Source: Streptomyces phyllanthi (GTDB taxonomy: Bacteria; Actinomycetota; Actinomycetes; Streptomycetales; Streptomycetaceae). From it: a DNA stretch of 34,741 nt. How positions within the stretch are numbered: position 1 is the first letter of the stretch; every line of letters begins with the position of its first letter. Shown one piece after another: positions 23,308 to 31,145 of the stretch. The stretch covers positions 1-34,741 of the forward strand of contig NZ_VJZE01000044.1 of assembly GCF_009377205.1 (NCBI RefSeq). The letters are read 5' to 3'. The translations under genes and the position numbers were made by a program. Below the pieces are notes generated by a model. That model did not search any database. It was not told the origin of the DNA and saw only the letters and a program-made list of their open reading frames with translations.

Positions 23308-24705
23308 TCACCCTGCGGAACGGTGCGATCCGGATGTGCTTCGCTCCGGGCTCCGGGGCCGCGCGGCGGGGGCGTGTGTCTCTTCCTCGATGCGGTGCCG
23401 GACCCGGTTCGTGAGAGCGGTCAGTCGTTCGGAGGCCTTCGCCCGCGGCGGCACGGGGGCTCGGATCAGCCGGGCTGCCGGTGGCAGCCCGGCCAGGTCC
23501 GCGGCGAATCTTTCCCGGCACTCGTCCAGCGGGGGCCTCGCGCTGGTGCGCCGTCCGTGCCGCATCACCGTCTCCAGCAACGGCCGGCCGCCGTCAGGCG
23601 GCTGCTCGCCGGCGAGACCTGTCACGTCGGCGTAGCCGGTACGACGGAACACCTGCTTCGAGCCGGGTGCGGTCACTTTCGCCGAGGAGAGCTTCATCAC
23701 CGGGCGGCCGTCGTATTCCACCATCTTGTAGGCGGAGTCCAGATACGGGGCGTCGGCCGAGACCCCGACGCGGGTGCCGACGGCGTAGGTGTCGATCGGC
23801 GCACCGGAGCGGACCAGCTCGTCCACGGCGTACTCGTCGAGACCGCCACTCGCGACGATCCCCACGTCGGGCAGACCGGCGGCGTCGAGGATGGCGCGCG
23901 CCCGCACCGCCAGGGCTCCGAGGTCGCCGCTGTCGAGCCGGACCGCCGAGCCGGGCCCGCGGGCCGCGTGCTCGAGGTCTCGCAGTACGCGTGCTGCGAT
24001 GTGGACGCCGGCCTCGGTGTCGTAGGTGTCCACCAGGAACGTCACCGGGCCGGGGTGGGCGCGGGCGAAGGCGCGGAAGGCCTCCTCCTCGGTCGGAAAC
24101 GCCTCCACGAACGAGTGGGCCATCGTGCCGACCGCGGGCACGCCTTCGGCGGTGGCCGCGGCGACATTGCTGGTCCCGGCGAAGCCCACCATCGCGCTCA
24201 GACGGGCGGCCTGGTGACCGGCCTGGGGGCCATGGGTGCGGCGCAGGGAGAAGTCCACGACCGGATGCCCGGCTGCCGCGAGTACGCACCGTGCGGCCTT
24301 GGAGGCGATCGCCGTCTGATGGCTGAGCTGGTTGAGCACGTACGTCTCGGCCAGCTGGGCCTGCGGAAGAGGCGCTGTCACCTCCAGCAGGGGCTCCCCC
24401 GCGAGGACGATCCGCCCCTCCGGCACCGCGCGAACGTCGCCCGTGAACTCCAGGCCGAACAGGGGCTGCAGCTCCTGCCGCGGACGGTTCAGCGCGGAAG
24501 CGAAGGCGTCGACGTCCTCGGAGCCGACATGAAGGCCGGACAGGTAGTCCAGGGCCGACTCCAGCCCCGCGGCGACCAGGAAGCCACGCTCGGGAGGCAG
24601 GTCACGGACGAAGAGGCTGAACGTCGCGGGCCCGGTCATTCCCTCGCGCAGGTAGGACATGGCCATGGTCACTTCGTACAGGTCGGTGGTCGTCGCGTCG
24701 GACAT
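23308..24705 (-). CDS. pncB: nicotinate phosphoribosyltransferase
   Basis: NAPRTase makes nicotinate mononucleotide from nicotinate and PRPP (with ATP), the committed step of the Preiss-Handler NAD salvage route. 465 residues. Family features: TDLYEVTMAMSYLREGM at the start, DFSLRRTHGPQAG at about 151-163, GFAGTSNVAAA, GTMAHSFVEAF with the phosphorylated-histidine position at His 197, RLDSGDLGALA for phosphoribosyl binding, and the SGGLDEY/GVGTRV-type segment. The last ~25 residues form a Pro/Ser/Arg-rich extension. ATG 24705 has GAGGAGG eight bases upstream. It lies 37 bp after the Rv1733c-like gene and 11 bp before DUF1876. M. tuberculosis has a DosR-controlled second copy, PncB2 (Rv0573c), which this gene parallels by context. 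Confidence 0.96.
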   Translation of the reverse strand: MSDATTTDLYEVTMAMSYLREGMTGPATFSLFVRDLPPERGFLVAAGLESALDYLSGLHVGSEDVDAFASALNRPRQELQPLFGLEFTGDVRAVPEGRIVLAGEPLLEVTAPLPQAQLAETYVLNQLSHQTAIASKAARCVLAAAGHPVVDFSLRRTHGPQAGHQAARLSAMVGFAGTSNVAAATAEGVPAVGTMAHSFVEAFPTEEEAFRAFARAHPGPVTFLVDTYDTEAGVHIAARVLRDLEHAARGPGSAVRLDSGDLGALAVRARAILDAAGLPDVGIVASGGLDEYAVDELVRSGAPIDTYAVGTRVGVSADAPYLDSAYKMVEYDGRPVMKLSSAKVTAPGSKQVFRRTGYADVTGLAGEQPPDGGRPLLETVMRHGRRTSARPPLDECRERFAADLAGLPPAARLIRAPVPPRAKASERLTALTNRVRHRIEEETHAPAARPRSPERSTSGSHRSAG

Positions 24706-24742
24706 CGGCGTCGCCTCCTCGGCTCCCGTCCGGTCTCCTGTT

Positions 24743-25348
24743 TCACCGGCGGAAGCGCCCGGACCACAGGGGCTCCAACAGGTCCCACTCCGCGTCCCAC
24801 CGGGCGTACCTTCTCCGGTCCAGCAGATGGCGCATGCCTGCCCGCGCCGCGAAGAACCCGGCGGTCACACCGGCCGCTGCCATACCGCCCGCGAACCAGC
24901 CGCTGGTCCGCGCGTTGAGAGCGCTCATCGGCGGGTTGGTGAGGCTGCCGTCCCGGTCCACCCACACCCGCACGGTGGCGCCCTGGGGCGTCCCCGACTT
25001 CACGAGGGTGGTTCCCGTTCGCACCGTGCCGTCGCTGTCGCTCCAGCGGACCAGCGCCTGTTGCTTCGCCGCATCGGTATTGCCCTTGAGGTTCGTCGTC
25101 AGCCGGGCGGTGACCTCGTGCCGTTCCGCGGCCTGGGCCTGCACGATGCGCATCGAGGCCCCGTACGCGGTCAGCCCCGCGCTGAGCGCGGCCACCGGCA
25201 GGCCGAGGACGAGTGCCAGCAACAGGAGGCCACCGAACCAGGATTCGATCCTGTCGGACGTACGTCTCAAGGGGTTCGCCCCCTTTGACGTGTGCTCCTG
25301 GCGCGGCGGGGGCGAACCGGACGCGTACGGCGAATCCTGTGCACCCAC
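24743..25348 (-). CDS. Rv1733c-like two-TM membrane protein
   Basis: 201 residues. Cytoplasmic N-terminus with NPLRRTSDRIESW, TM helix 1 at about 37-62, an extracytoplasmic segment (AAERHEVTARLTTN... WVDRDGSLTNPP), TM helix 2 at about 150-170, and a basic C-terminal tail (RRRYARWDAEWDLLEPLW). The order and length match Rv1733c, a DosR-regulon membrane antigen of unknown function. The GTG at 25348 is chosen because GGAGG lies five bases upstream; the frame remains open far upstream through the box and the 12-bp repeats, which would place them inside the protein and is unlikely. First gene of the operon with NAPRTase and DUF1876; box at 25425. Confidence 0.87.
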   Translation of the reverse strand: MGAQDSPYASGSPPPRQEHTSKGANPLRRTSDRIESWFGGLLLLALVLGLPVAALSAGLTAYGASMRIVQAQAAERHEVTARLTTNLKGNTDAAKQQALVRWSDSDGTVRTGTTLVKSGTPQGATVRVWVDRDGSLTNPPMSALNARTSGWFAGGMAAAGVTAGFFAARAGMRHLLDRRRYARWDAEWDLLEPLWSGRFRR

Positions 25349-25424
25349 ATCGGCCTCCAGCAGGTCGCTGGTCCGTACCCCCACCACTTGTCCCACCATC
25401 GAACGGCAGCGGGCTCCGGTCACA

Positions 25425-25438
25425 GGGCCGAAGGTCCC
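25425..25438. promoter_or_regulatory. DosR/OsdR-like box
   Basis: GGGCCG-AA-GGTCCC, 76 bp upstream of the GTG of the Rv1733c-like/NAPRTase/DUF1876 operon. The right arm GGTCCC resembles the mycobacterial AGTCCC half-site. The USP gene on its other side is on the same strand and upstream, so this box should serve the operon. Confidence 0.62.
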
Positions 25439-25503
25439 TGCAGGACCGACTTCCGGCCCCGAGGCGGCCGACCGCCGACATGGTTCGTCCTGGCCGATCG
25501 CGC

Positions 25504-25623
25504 TCATATCAGCGGTCATATCTGGGGTCATATCTGGGGTCATATCTGGGGTCATATCTGGGGTCATATCTGGGGTCATATCTGGGGTCATGTCAGCGGT
25601 CATACCTGGGGTCATATCTGGGG
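25504..25623. repeat. 12-bp tandem repeat, ten copies
   Basis: Ten head-to-tail 12-mers, consensus TCATATCTGGGG, with variants in unit 1 (TCATATCAGCGG), unit 8 (TCATGTCAGCGG) and unit 9 (TCATACCTGGGG). On the minus strand each unit is CCCCAGATATGA and contains ATGA. The outermost unit supplies the last codons and TGA of the USP gene that ends at 25612. The array separates that stop from the Rv1733c-like promoter. Low AT-rich stretches (ATAT) are otherwise rare here. Confidence 0.92.
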
Positions 25624-26433
25624 AACGACCGCGACGGGGCACGGCGCGTGATGCAGTACCGCATGGTTGATCAGGCCCAGTTGCAGGCCCAGGTGTCCCT
25701 GTCGTCTGCGGGCGCCGACGACCAGCAGGTCCGCGCCCGACGCCGCCTCCAGCAGTACCCGTCGCGCCGGGCCCTCGACCACCCGTCGGCTCAGCGGGGC
25801 GTCGCGGTACCGCTCCGCCGGGCAGCGCAGGGCGTCGTCCAGCACCTGTGCCGGTGGACGCCGGTGGGCCTCCAGGGCGTGCCACGACAGGGTTTGAGGC
25901 GCGGTGAAAGCACCGAACGGTGAGCTCCAGGCATGCACGGCCACCAGCCGGCAGCGCCGCACATGGACCTCGCGGAACGCGAACTGCACGGCCGTGCCGC
26001 TTCCCTCTCCCTCCTCAACACCGACGACGATGCTTCCGAACCGAGTACCCCGGTGCTCAGCCGCGCCGCGCACCACGACGACCGGGCAGTCCGCTCGTGC
26101 CGCCACGGCCAGGCTGACCGAGCCCAGGAGCATCCCGGCAAGGTCTCCCAGTCCTCTGGCACCGAGTACGAGCGCGAAGGCGTTGCGCCCCTCGGCGACC
26201 AGTGCGGAGGCCGCGTCCGCAGGCAGCACCTCGCTCGACAGCCGCACCGTGGGAGCGTCGTTCCTGGCACGCTCCGAGGCGGCACTGATCACGTCGGACA
26301 CATCGCGATCCCGCGCCGCCGCGTGCAGGAGGTGGAGCGGCACATCATGCCGGACCGCCTCCTCGGCGGCCCAGCCCACCGCCTCCAGACTCGCCTCGGA
26401 CCCGTCGGTGCCGACCACCAGGGGAATGGTCAC
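25612..26433 (-). CDS. universal stress protein, two USP domains (PQ-ending subfamily)
   Basis: 273 residues. Domain 1: IPLVVGTDGSEASLEAVGWA with an intact loop GARGLGDLAGMLLGS. Domain 2: IVVGVEEGEGSGTAVQFAFR and the end RRQGHLGLQLGLINHAVLHH, CPVAVVPQI. Related to 18804 and 32570. GTG 26433 gives the standard start with GGAG about nine bases upstream; an extended frame to 26607 has no support. The final Pro-Gln-Ile-stop is encoded by the first unit of the 12-bp tandem repeat, so repeat contraction or slippage could alter the C-terminus. It is divergent from the USP at 26640. No good DosR-like box is visible in the 206-bp divergent region. Confidence 0.92.
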   Translation of the reverse strand: MTIPLVVGTDGSEASLEAVGWAAEEAVRHDVPLHLLHAAARDRDVSDVISAASERARNDAPTVRLSSEVLPADAASALVAEGRNAFALVLGARGLGDLAGMLLGSVSLAVAARADCPVVVVRGAAEHRGTRFGSIVVGVEEGEGSGTAVQFAFREVHVRRCRLVAVHAWSSPFGAFTAPQTLSWHALEAHRRPPAQVLDDALRCPAERYRDAPLSRRVVEGPARRVLLEAASGADLLVVGARRRQGHLGLQLGLINHAVLHHAPCPVAVVPQI

Positions 26434-26639
26434 CGCCCCTGTCTCCTCTCGTGCCGGGCTCCCCGTCTCCGGCCTCCTCCACAGGTCCACATGCGCCGCG
26501 GAGGGGATTGCAGTACTCCTCGAATGAGAGAACGCACCACGCTCGGCATGCCGACGACGTCCGGACCGTCCACGCCGTCGGAATCGTTCCCGGTCATCCA
26601 CCGTCATTTCCAGCTTCTTACGAGACGGAGGCCGCCGCC

Positions 26640-27509
26640 ATGCAACCAGTCGTCACCGTGGGCCTGGACGGCTCACCCGAGAGTCTCGCCGCAGCTCACT
26701 GGGCCGCCGACGAGGCCGAGCGGCGCAAGCTCACGCTGCGTCTGCTGCACGCGTGGCCGATGCTGGCGCCGGAGCCGACGCGCATTCCTTCGGAGATCGA
26801 TCAGAACTACTGGGCGAGGCGTCTCGTGCACACCGCGCGGGCGGAGCTCCAGGCAGCCCATCCGGGCCTGTCCGTCGTCGGAAACCTGGTCCCCGACGAC
26901 GCCGGGCACGCGCTGGTCCAAGCGGCCTCGGAGTCCGAGATGCTGGTGATCGGTTCGCGGGGTCTGGAGCCTGTCGAGAGCTACTTCCTGGGCGACATCG
27001 GCATGGCCGTCGTGGCGCGGGCCGAGCGGCCGGTGGTGCTGGTCCGTGCCGAGGCCCGTCCCCAGGAGCCACCACCCACACCCACCGGCAGCGTAGTGGT
27101 GGGCTTGGGACTGCAGGGCCCCTGCGACGATCTGCTCGCCTTTGCCTTCGCCACCGCCGCGGCGAGGGGTGTGCCCCTACGGGCCGTCCACGGCCACAGC
27201 GTGCCGCTCCACGCCCACCTGCCCTGGGGCGTGGACCACGACATCACCGAGGAGATCAGACAGGAGGCAGGCAAACAGCTGAGCAAGGCACTCCAACCCT
27301 GGCGTGAGAAGTTTCCGCGCGTGGAGGTGACCGACACCATCGATCTCGACAGCCCCGCCAAGGCCGTCGTACGTGCCGCCGATTCCGCTGGGCTGCTGGT
27401 CGTCGGCCGCCGGGAACACCGGCACGCCCCGGCGCCACGCCTGGGCCCCGTGGCCCAGGCAGCCATCCATCACGCGCGCTGCCCCGTCGCCGTCGTCCCC
27501 CATGACTGA
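26640..27509 (+). CDS. universal stress protein, two USP domains
   Basis: 289 residues. Domain 1: VVTVGLDGSPESLAAAHWAA, with the nucleotide loop GSRGLEPVESYFLGD, in which the final S/T is Asp, so ATP binding may be impaired. Domain 2: VVVGLGLQGPCDDLLAFAF, WREKFPRVEV, and the tail HHARCPVAVVPHD (PHD subfamily). ATG 26640 is eight bases after GGAGG. Divergent from 25612-26433. A short broken reading frame with its own good ribosome site follows 31 bp downstream. Confidence 0.92.
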   Translation: MQPVVTVGLDGSPESLAAAHWAADEAERRKLTLRLLHAWPMLAPEPTRIPSEIDQNYWARRLVHTARAELQAAHPGLSVVGNLVPDDAGHALVQAASESEMLVIGSRGLEPVESYFLGDIGMAVVARAERPVVLVRAEARPQEPPPTPTGSVVVGLGLQGPCDDLLAFAFATAAARGVPLRAVHGHSVPLHAHLPWGVDHDITEEIRQEAGKQLSKALQPWREKFPRVEVTDTIDLDSPAKAVVRAADSAGLLVVGRREHRHAPAPRLGPVAQAAIHHARCPVAVVPHD

Positions 27510-27540
27510 GCCCACTACGGCTCTTCGGCAGGAGGCCACC

Positions 27541-27690
27541 ATGGGTGAACAGAGACCGCTCGCCCCCGGCGAGGCATGGCGGGCCGTTGCCGCGTGCTTC
27601 CGTGCCACCCCTGCCCTGCTCGCCCGGCACTGGATCCGCTTGCCGAGGGAACGGCTGGGGATGAGGTTCCGCTTCGCCGACGGCACCTCG
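27541..27690 (+). pseudogene. N-terminal fragment of an unidentified protein
   Basis: A textbook AGGAGG six bases before ATG 27541 starts PLAPGEAWRAVAACFRATPA, then RHWIRLPRERLGMRFRFADG and TSA; about 50 residues with good codon bias and an amphipathic look. After that the frame becomes compositional noise (Arg/Pro/Gly) though it stays open to 28194. The start seems that of a real actinobacterial family I cannot name, cut off and joined to hydroxylase debris. Confidence 0.5.
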
Positions 27691-28153
27691 GCCGGAGGCG
27701 GCCGCTCCGCGCGCGGCCCCCGCCATACCCGCCCTCCTGAAGCGGCGCCGGCTGGTCGCCGAGGCCATCCGTCTCATCTCCCAGCTGCGGGTGAACTACC
27801 GGCGCAGCCCCCTGTCGGTGGGGGGAGCGCCGCGCCTGCGCGGCGCTCCCCGCCCCGGAGACCGCCTGCCGGACGCGACCGTCAGCGTCGGGGGACCTCC
27901 CAGGCGGCTGCACGGGCTGCTGGCCCGCCCTGGTGTGCACCTGTTGCTGCAGCGCGACGCCGACCCGCCGCCGGACACGGCGCTCGGCCCCCGTGTCACG
28001 GTCCTCCGGCTGACGAACAGCCCCGGTCGCGGTCTGGTGGCCGTCCGCCCGGACGGGCATGTCGGCTTCCGGTGCGGGACCGCCGACCCGGCCGGGTTGA
28101 CCGGGTGGCTCGCACTGATCGGCGCAGTGGCATCTCCGCCCGTCCGGCCATGA
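27665..28153 (+). pseudogene. C-terminal fragment of a FAD-dependent aromatic hydroxylase
   Basis: In the frame shifted from the preceding fragment, the sequence RRRLVAEAIRLISQLRVNYR and SPLS is followed by PRPGDRLPDATVSV, GPPRRLHGLLARPGVHLLLQ and RGLVAVRPDGHVGFRC to a stop at 28151-28153. This is the thioredoxin-like C-terminal domain order of phenol-hydroxylase-type FAD monooxygenases (Gx-RxPD, LH-LL-RPG, VRPDGHVxxR). There is no FAD-binding domain and no start. A perfect 14-bp-stem hairpin lies inside. Confidence 0.7.
27822..27851. repeat. perfect hairpin, 14-bp stem, 2-base loop
   Basis: GGGGAGCGCCGCGC, CT, GCGCGGCGCTCCCC. It lies inside the hydroxylase remnant between the conserved SPLS and PGDRLPD segments, where it adds about ten residues; it may be another inserted palindromic element like those at 12261 and 33623. 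Confidence 0.75.
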
Positions 28154-28379
28154 ACGCCGGACGAGGGAGCCCTACCGCCCCTCCGCAGCAGTGACACCTC
28201 GCTGCCGCCGTCGGCCCGAATGGCGAGCCACCCGGCCGGCCCGGCTCAGTGGCGTGCCGCCCTTGAGGAGCCCAAGAGTTCGACCGTCCTGAGAAGTCCA
28301 GCCTTGTCCCGGTTGCCCGGGCGCCCCTCCAGAGCGACGGTGGAGAGAGCCGGCGGAGTCAGCCAGGGAGTGGGTGACC

Positions 28380-29408
28380 ATGCGAGCCCTCGTCTACCAC
28401 GGCCCCGGACAGACCTCCTGGGACACGGCAACGGATCCGGCGATCGAGGACCCTGCCGATGCCGTCGTACGCGTCGAAGCCACCAGCGTCTGCGGCAGTG
28501 ATCTGCACATCCTGCGTGGAGACCTCCCGGAGGTGAAGCCGGGAACGATCCTCGGCCACGAGGCCGTCGGCGAGGTCATGGAGGTCGGCCGCGACGTCCA
28601 CGACCTGCGCCCGGGTGACCAGGTGATCGTGTCGTCCGTCTCGGCTTGCGGCCATTGTCAGCCGTGCCGTGACGGCATGTACGGACAGTGCCGCGGCGGC
28701 GGTGGATGGCTCCTGGGGAGTCTGCTCAACGGAACGCAGGCCGAGTTCGTACGGGTGCCCTTCGCCGACTACTCCACCCACCGATGGCCCTCCGCCCTCC
28801 CGCTCGACGACGCCGTCCTGCTCGCAGAAGTCCTCCCCACCGCCTACGAGGTCGGGGTGCGCAACGGACACGTCGGCCCCGGAGACACCGTCGTCGTGGT
28901 GGGCGCAGGCCCCGTAGGGCTTGCCGCGGTCATCACCGCGCGGATCTACTCGCCCCGCAGGATCATCGCGGTGGACCTGTCTCCTTCCCGGCTGGAAACA
29001 GCCGGCCGCCTGGGTGCCGACGCGGCCGAACTGCCCGGCCGGCTGATCGCCGACCTGTCCGAGGGCCCCGGAGCCGACGTGGCCATCGAGGCCGCGGGTG
29101 ATCCGGACAGCTTCATCCTGTGCACACGCGTCGTGCGGCCAGGAGGTCACATCGCCAACATCGGCACGCACGGCAAGCCGGCCACACTGCACCTCGAAGC
29201 TCTGTGGCGCAAGAACATGACGATCAGCACCGGCCAGGTCGACACCTCCTCCACACCATGGCTGCTCGATCTGGTGACCTCCGGACGCCTGCACGTCTCC
29301 CAGCTCGTCACCCATACCTTCGCCCTCGACCGAATGAACGACGCCTACGAGATCTTCGCCCACGGCACCGACACCGGCGCCCTCAAGGTCGTGCTGCACC
29401 GCGAATGA
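28380..29408 (+). CDS. zinc-dependent alcohol dehydrogenase (MDR family)
   Basis: 342 residues. Catalytic zinc ligands Cys 38 (SVCGSDLHI), His 60 and Glu 61 (GHEAVGEV). Structural zinc Cys 90, 93, 96 and 104 (ACGHCQPCRDGMYGQC). Rossmann motif VVVVGAGPVGLAAV at about 171-184, AVDLSPSRLETAGRLGAD after it. Complete and ordinary in length. It oxidises or reduces an alcohol/aldehyde with NAD(P); substrate unknown. ATG 28380 is nine bases after GGGAG; GTG 28374 is too close. S. coelicolor also has an ADH among its OsdR-region genes. No convincing box in the 185 bp upstream. Confidence 0.95.
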   Translation: MRALVYHGPGQTSWDTATDPAIEDPADAVVRVEATSVCGSDLHILRGDLPEVKPGTILGHEAVGEVMEVGRDVHDLRPGDQVIVSSVSACGHCQPCRDGMYGQCRGGGGWLLGSLLNGTQAEFVRVPFADYSTHRWPSALPLDDAVLLAEVLPTAYEVGVRNGHVGPGDTVVVVGAGPVGLAAVITARIYSPRRIIAVDLSPSRLETAGRLGADAAELPGRLIADLSEGPGADVAIEAAGDPDSFILCTRVVRPGGHIANIGTHGKPATLHLEALWRKNMTISTGQVDTSSTPWLLDLVTSGRLHVSQLVTHTFALDRMNDAYEIFAHGTDTGALKVVLHRE

Positions 29409-29570
29409 AGCGCCAGGCCGACCCCGCGACGGCGGGAGAGCTCCGCGTCGGAGGCGACCTCGGCGTGGGGGCCGCCGCGCGCGTGCAGGATGCGCGGATC
29501 TTCGGAGGACTCGTCCCGGCTGAAGGACAGGCGGCTGCGTACGAGCGCCTCCGCTCAGGCGGACAACTCC

Positions 29571-29718
29571 ACGCCGTAGAGGCGGTCACCGCGCCGACGA
29601 GCGCGCCGCCCAGGACCATGACCGTCCATACGGCGACGACGATCCACGCCTCGATGACATCGTCGCGCCGTCGCAGCGGGTTGCTCCGCCACCGCCACCG
29701 CGGCGTGTGACTGCACAC
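29571..29718 (-). pseudogene. Rv1733c-like protein, N-terminal remnant
   Basis: RWRWRSNPLRRRDDVIEAW followed by IVVAVWTVMVLGGALVGAV is the conserved start of the Rv1733c family in Streptomyces (basic NPLRR segment, then TM helix 1). After the first helix the frame no longer resembles the family; the open frame runs to 29383, overlapping the ADH end. A perfect box sits directly upstream. It compares with the intact copy at 24743. Confidence 0.7.
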
Positions 29719-29724
29719 GGCAGT

Positions 29725-29738
29725 GGGCCGTTCGGCCC
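29725..29738. promoter_or_regulatory. DosR/OsdR-like box, perfect palindrome
   Basis: GGGCCG-TT-CGGCCC, between the divergent Rv1733c-like remnant and the nitroreductase (start 29873, 134 bp away). Confidence 0.65.
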
Positions 29739-29784
29739 TGGCCGCAAAAGCGGGTGGCGATGTGTGGTCCGACCGGACCCGGGG

Positions 29785-29798
29785 GAGGGACTGTCGGC
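29785..29798. promoter_or_regulatory. DosR/OsdR-like box
   Basis: GGGACT-GT-CGGCCC, 74 bp upstream of the nitroreductase. The left arm is identical to the mycobacterial DosR half-site GGGACT. An additional palindrome GGTCCG-AC-CGGACC in another register lies at 29764-29777. Confidence 0.58.
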
Positions 29799-29872
29799 CC
29801 CTCGCGGCCTTGCCGTCGGCCTCTCACACTCGGAGGACAGCGAAACGACGCCGGTCTTGTGAGGAGGGCGTC

Positions 29873-30874
29873 ATGCCCCTCAGGCAGCTCGATGCCGCGA
29901 CTGTGGAGAGGTGCCTCGCCGCCGCCGTCGCCGCACCCTCGATCTTCAACACCCAGCCATGGCGCTACCGCCTGGACCACGACGCGGTCGCACTCGAAGT
30001 GCGTGCCGCTCCGGAGCGGGGCCTGCGCCACACGGACCCGACAGGCCGAGCCCTGCACCTCTCCGTGGGGGCCGCCGTCTTCAACCTGCGTGTCGCCATG
30101 ACCCACTTCGGCTGGCTGCCGGTCACCCGCCTGCTGCCGAGACCCGAGGACCCCAGCCTGCTGGCCACGGTCCGTCCGACCAGTCCCACGACCCCCGGCC
30201 GTACGGGCCGTCGTGCCGACCTCTACGCGGCGATCTGGCGCAGGCACAGCAGTCGGTTCCCCTTCTCCAGCAAGCCGTTGCCCCCACACGTACGCGCAGA
30301 ACTCACCGAGGCCGTGCGGGTGGAGGGCGCCGCGCTCACCTTCCCCGGGGCCGCCGAGAGGGCGCGGCTGCTGCGCTTGACCACGGAGGCCGAGCAGCGC
30401 AACAGGAGTGACCCCGACCGCGGCGCGGAGAGCCGCCGCTGGGTCCACCGGGACCCGGACGAGGCCACCGATCTCGGTCTCCCGCGGGTGGCACTCGGTC
30501 CGCAGGACGCTCAGGAACAACTCGCCATGCGCGACTTCACCGCCCAGCGACACCCCGAGCGGCTCCGCTCCCAGCTGTTCGAGACCACCCCCGTCATCTC
30601 CCTGCTGACGACGGAGCACGATCGCCGTACGGACTGGCTGCGCGCCGGCGAGGCGCTGGAACACGCTCTGCTCGTCGCCACGGTCCACGGGGTGCGGGCC
30701 TCTCTTCTGCACCAGCCGATGGAATGGCCCGACCTGCGCCGTTCCCTGAGCTCCGTCCCCGAACACGCGGGTCACGCCCAGATGCTGATCCGTCTCGGCT
30801 ACGGCCCGGAAGGCCCCGCCACTCCGCGCCGCCCGCCGCACGATCTGCTGGACGGCGGGGTCGGCGGACCGTAG
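29873..30874 (+). CDS. Acg/Rv3131-type nitroreductase-family flavoprotein
   Basis: 333 residues. AAAVAAPSIFNTQPWRYR at about 16-33, LHLSVGAAVFNLRVAMTHFG, RRHSSRFPFSS, EHDRRTDWLRAGEALEHALL, and the C-terminal IRLGYGPEGPATPRRP. It is closer in these motifs to the copy at 20870 than to 13961. ATG 29873 follows GAGGAGGG. It has two boxes upstream, one carrying the exact DosR half-site. Likely an FMN protein of the hypoxic response; catalytic role undetermined. Confidence 0.93.
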   Translation: MPLRQLDAATVERCLAAAVAAPSIFNTQPWRYRLDHDAVALEVRAAPERGLRHTDPTGRALHLSVGAAVFNLRVAMTHFGWLPVTRLLPRPEDPSLLATVRPTSPTTPGRTGRRADLYAAIWRRHSSRFPFSSKPLPPHVRAELTEAVRVEGAALTFPGAAERARLLRLTTEAEQRNRSDPDRGAESRRWVHRDPDEATDLGLPRVALGPQDAQEQLAMRDFTAQRHPERLRSQLFETTPVISLLTTEHDRRTDWLRAGEALEHALLVATVHGVRASLLHQPMEWPDLRRSLSSVPEHAGHAQMLIRLGYGPEGPATPRRPPHDLLDGGVGGP

Positions 30875-30897
30875 CCGGCGTGGCTTCGCCTGCCGGC
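30874..30897. terminator. hairpin just after the nitroreductase stop
   Basis: GCCGGC ... GCCGGC closes over an inner GGC-TTC-GCC, giving a bulged stem at the stop codon. A second small hairpin CGCCC-GGAA-GGGCG follows at 30901-30914. No U tract. Candidate rho-independent terminator for the nitroreductase. Confidence 0.4.
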
Positions 30898-30924
30898 CTG
30901 CGCCCGGAAGGGCGGATTCTCGGC

Positions 30925-31110
30925 ATGGAGCGGCTCCGCCGTGAGCCGGCGAAGGTGCCCGTCGGCCGTATCGTCCACACGCGTCAGGCCCCTGCCCGCG
31001 GTCCTGCCGGTCAACTTCTGTCTCGACGACGGCGCGGTGCTGCTGAGCACGTCGGCGGCCTCGGAACCGGCGCGCGCGATCGACAGTACGGTGGTCGCCC
31101 CGGCCCGCGT
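30925..31110 (+). pseudogene. PNPOx-like protein, frameshifted and truncated
   Basis: From ATG 30925 one frame gives ERLRREPAKVPVGRIVHTRQ. In the next frame the family continues as LPAVLPVNFCLDDGAVLLST followed by SAASEPARAIDSTVVA. The two join if one C is removed from the CCCC run near 30990. The protein should go on for about 70 more residues but similarity ends after VVA. It resembles the intact protein at 7305 (VSLGRIVFTRHALPTVRPVN). It is a decayed duplicate; the single-base shift could be a sequencing error, the lost end could not. Confidence 0.78.
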
Positions 31111-31145
31111 GCACGGCGGCGACGCGGGGACCGGGGGAGGGGCAC

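Noticed and set aside
25504..25623. CRISPR-like array
   Set aside because: Units are 12 bp with no spacers; it is a simple tandem repeat.
24743..25885. Extended start for the Rv1733c-like protein with repeated MTPD units at its N-terminus
   Set aside because: It would translate the 12-bp repeat and the regulatory box and overlap the USP gene; GTG 25348 has a proper ribosome site and gives the family length.
26434..26639. Shared DosR-like box between the divergent USPs
   Set aside because: I read both strands and found no sequence close to the GGGNCN-NN-NGNCCC layout.
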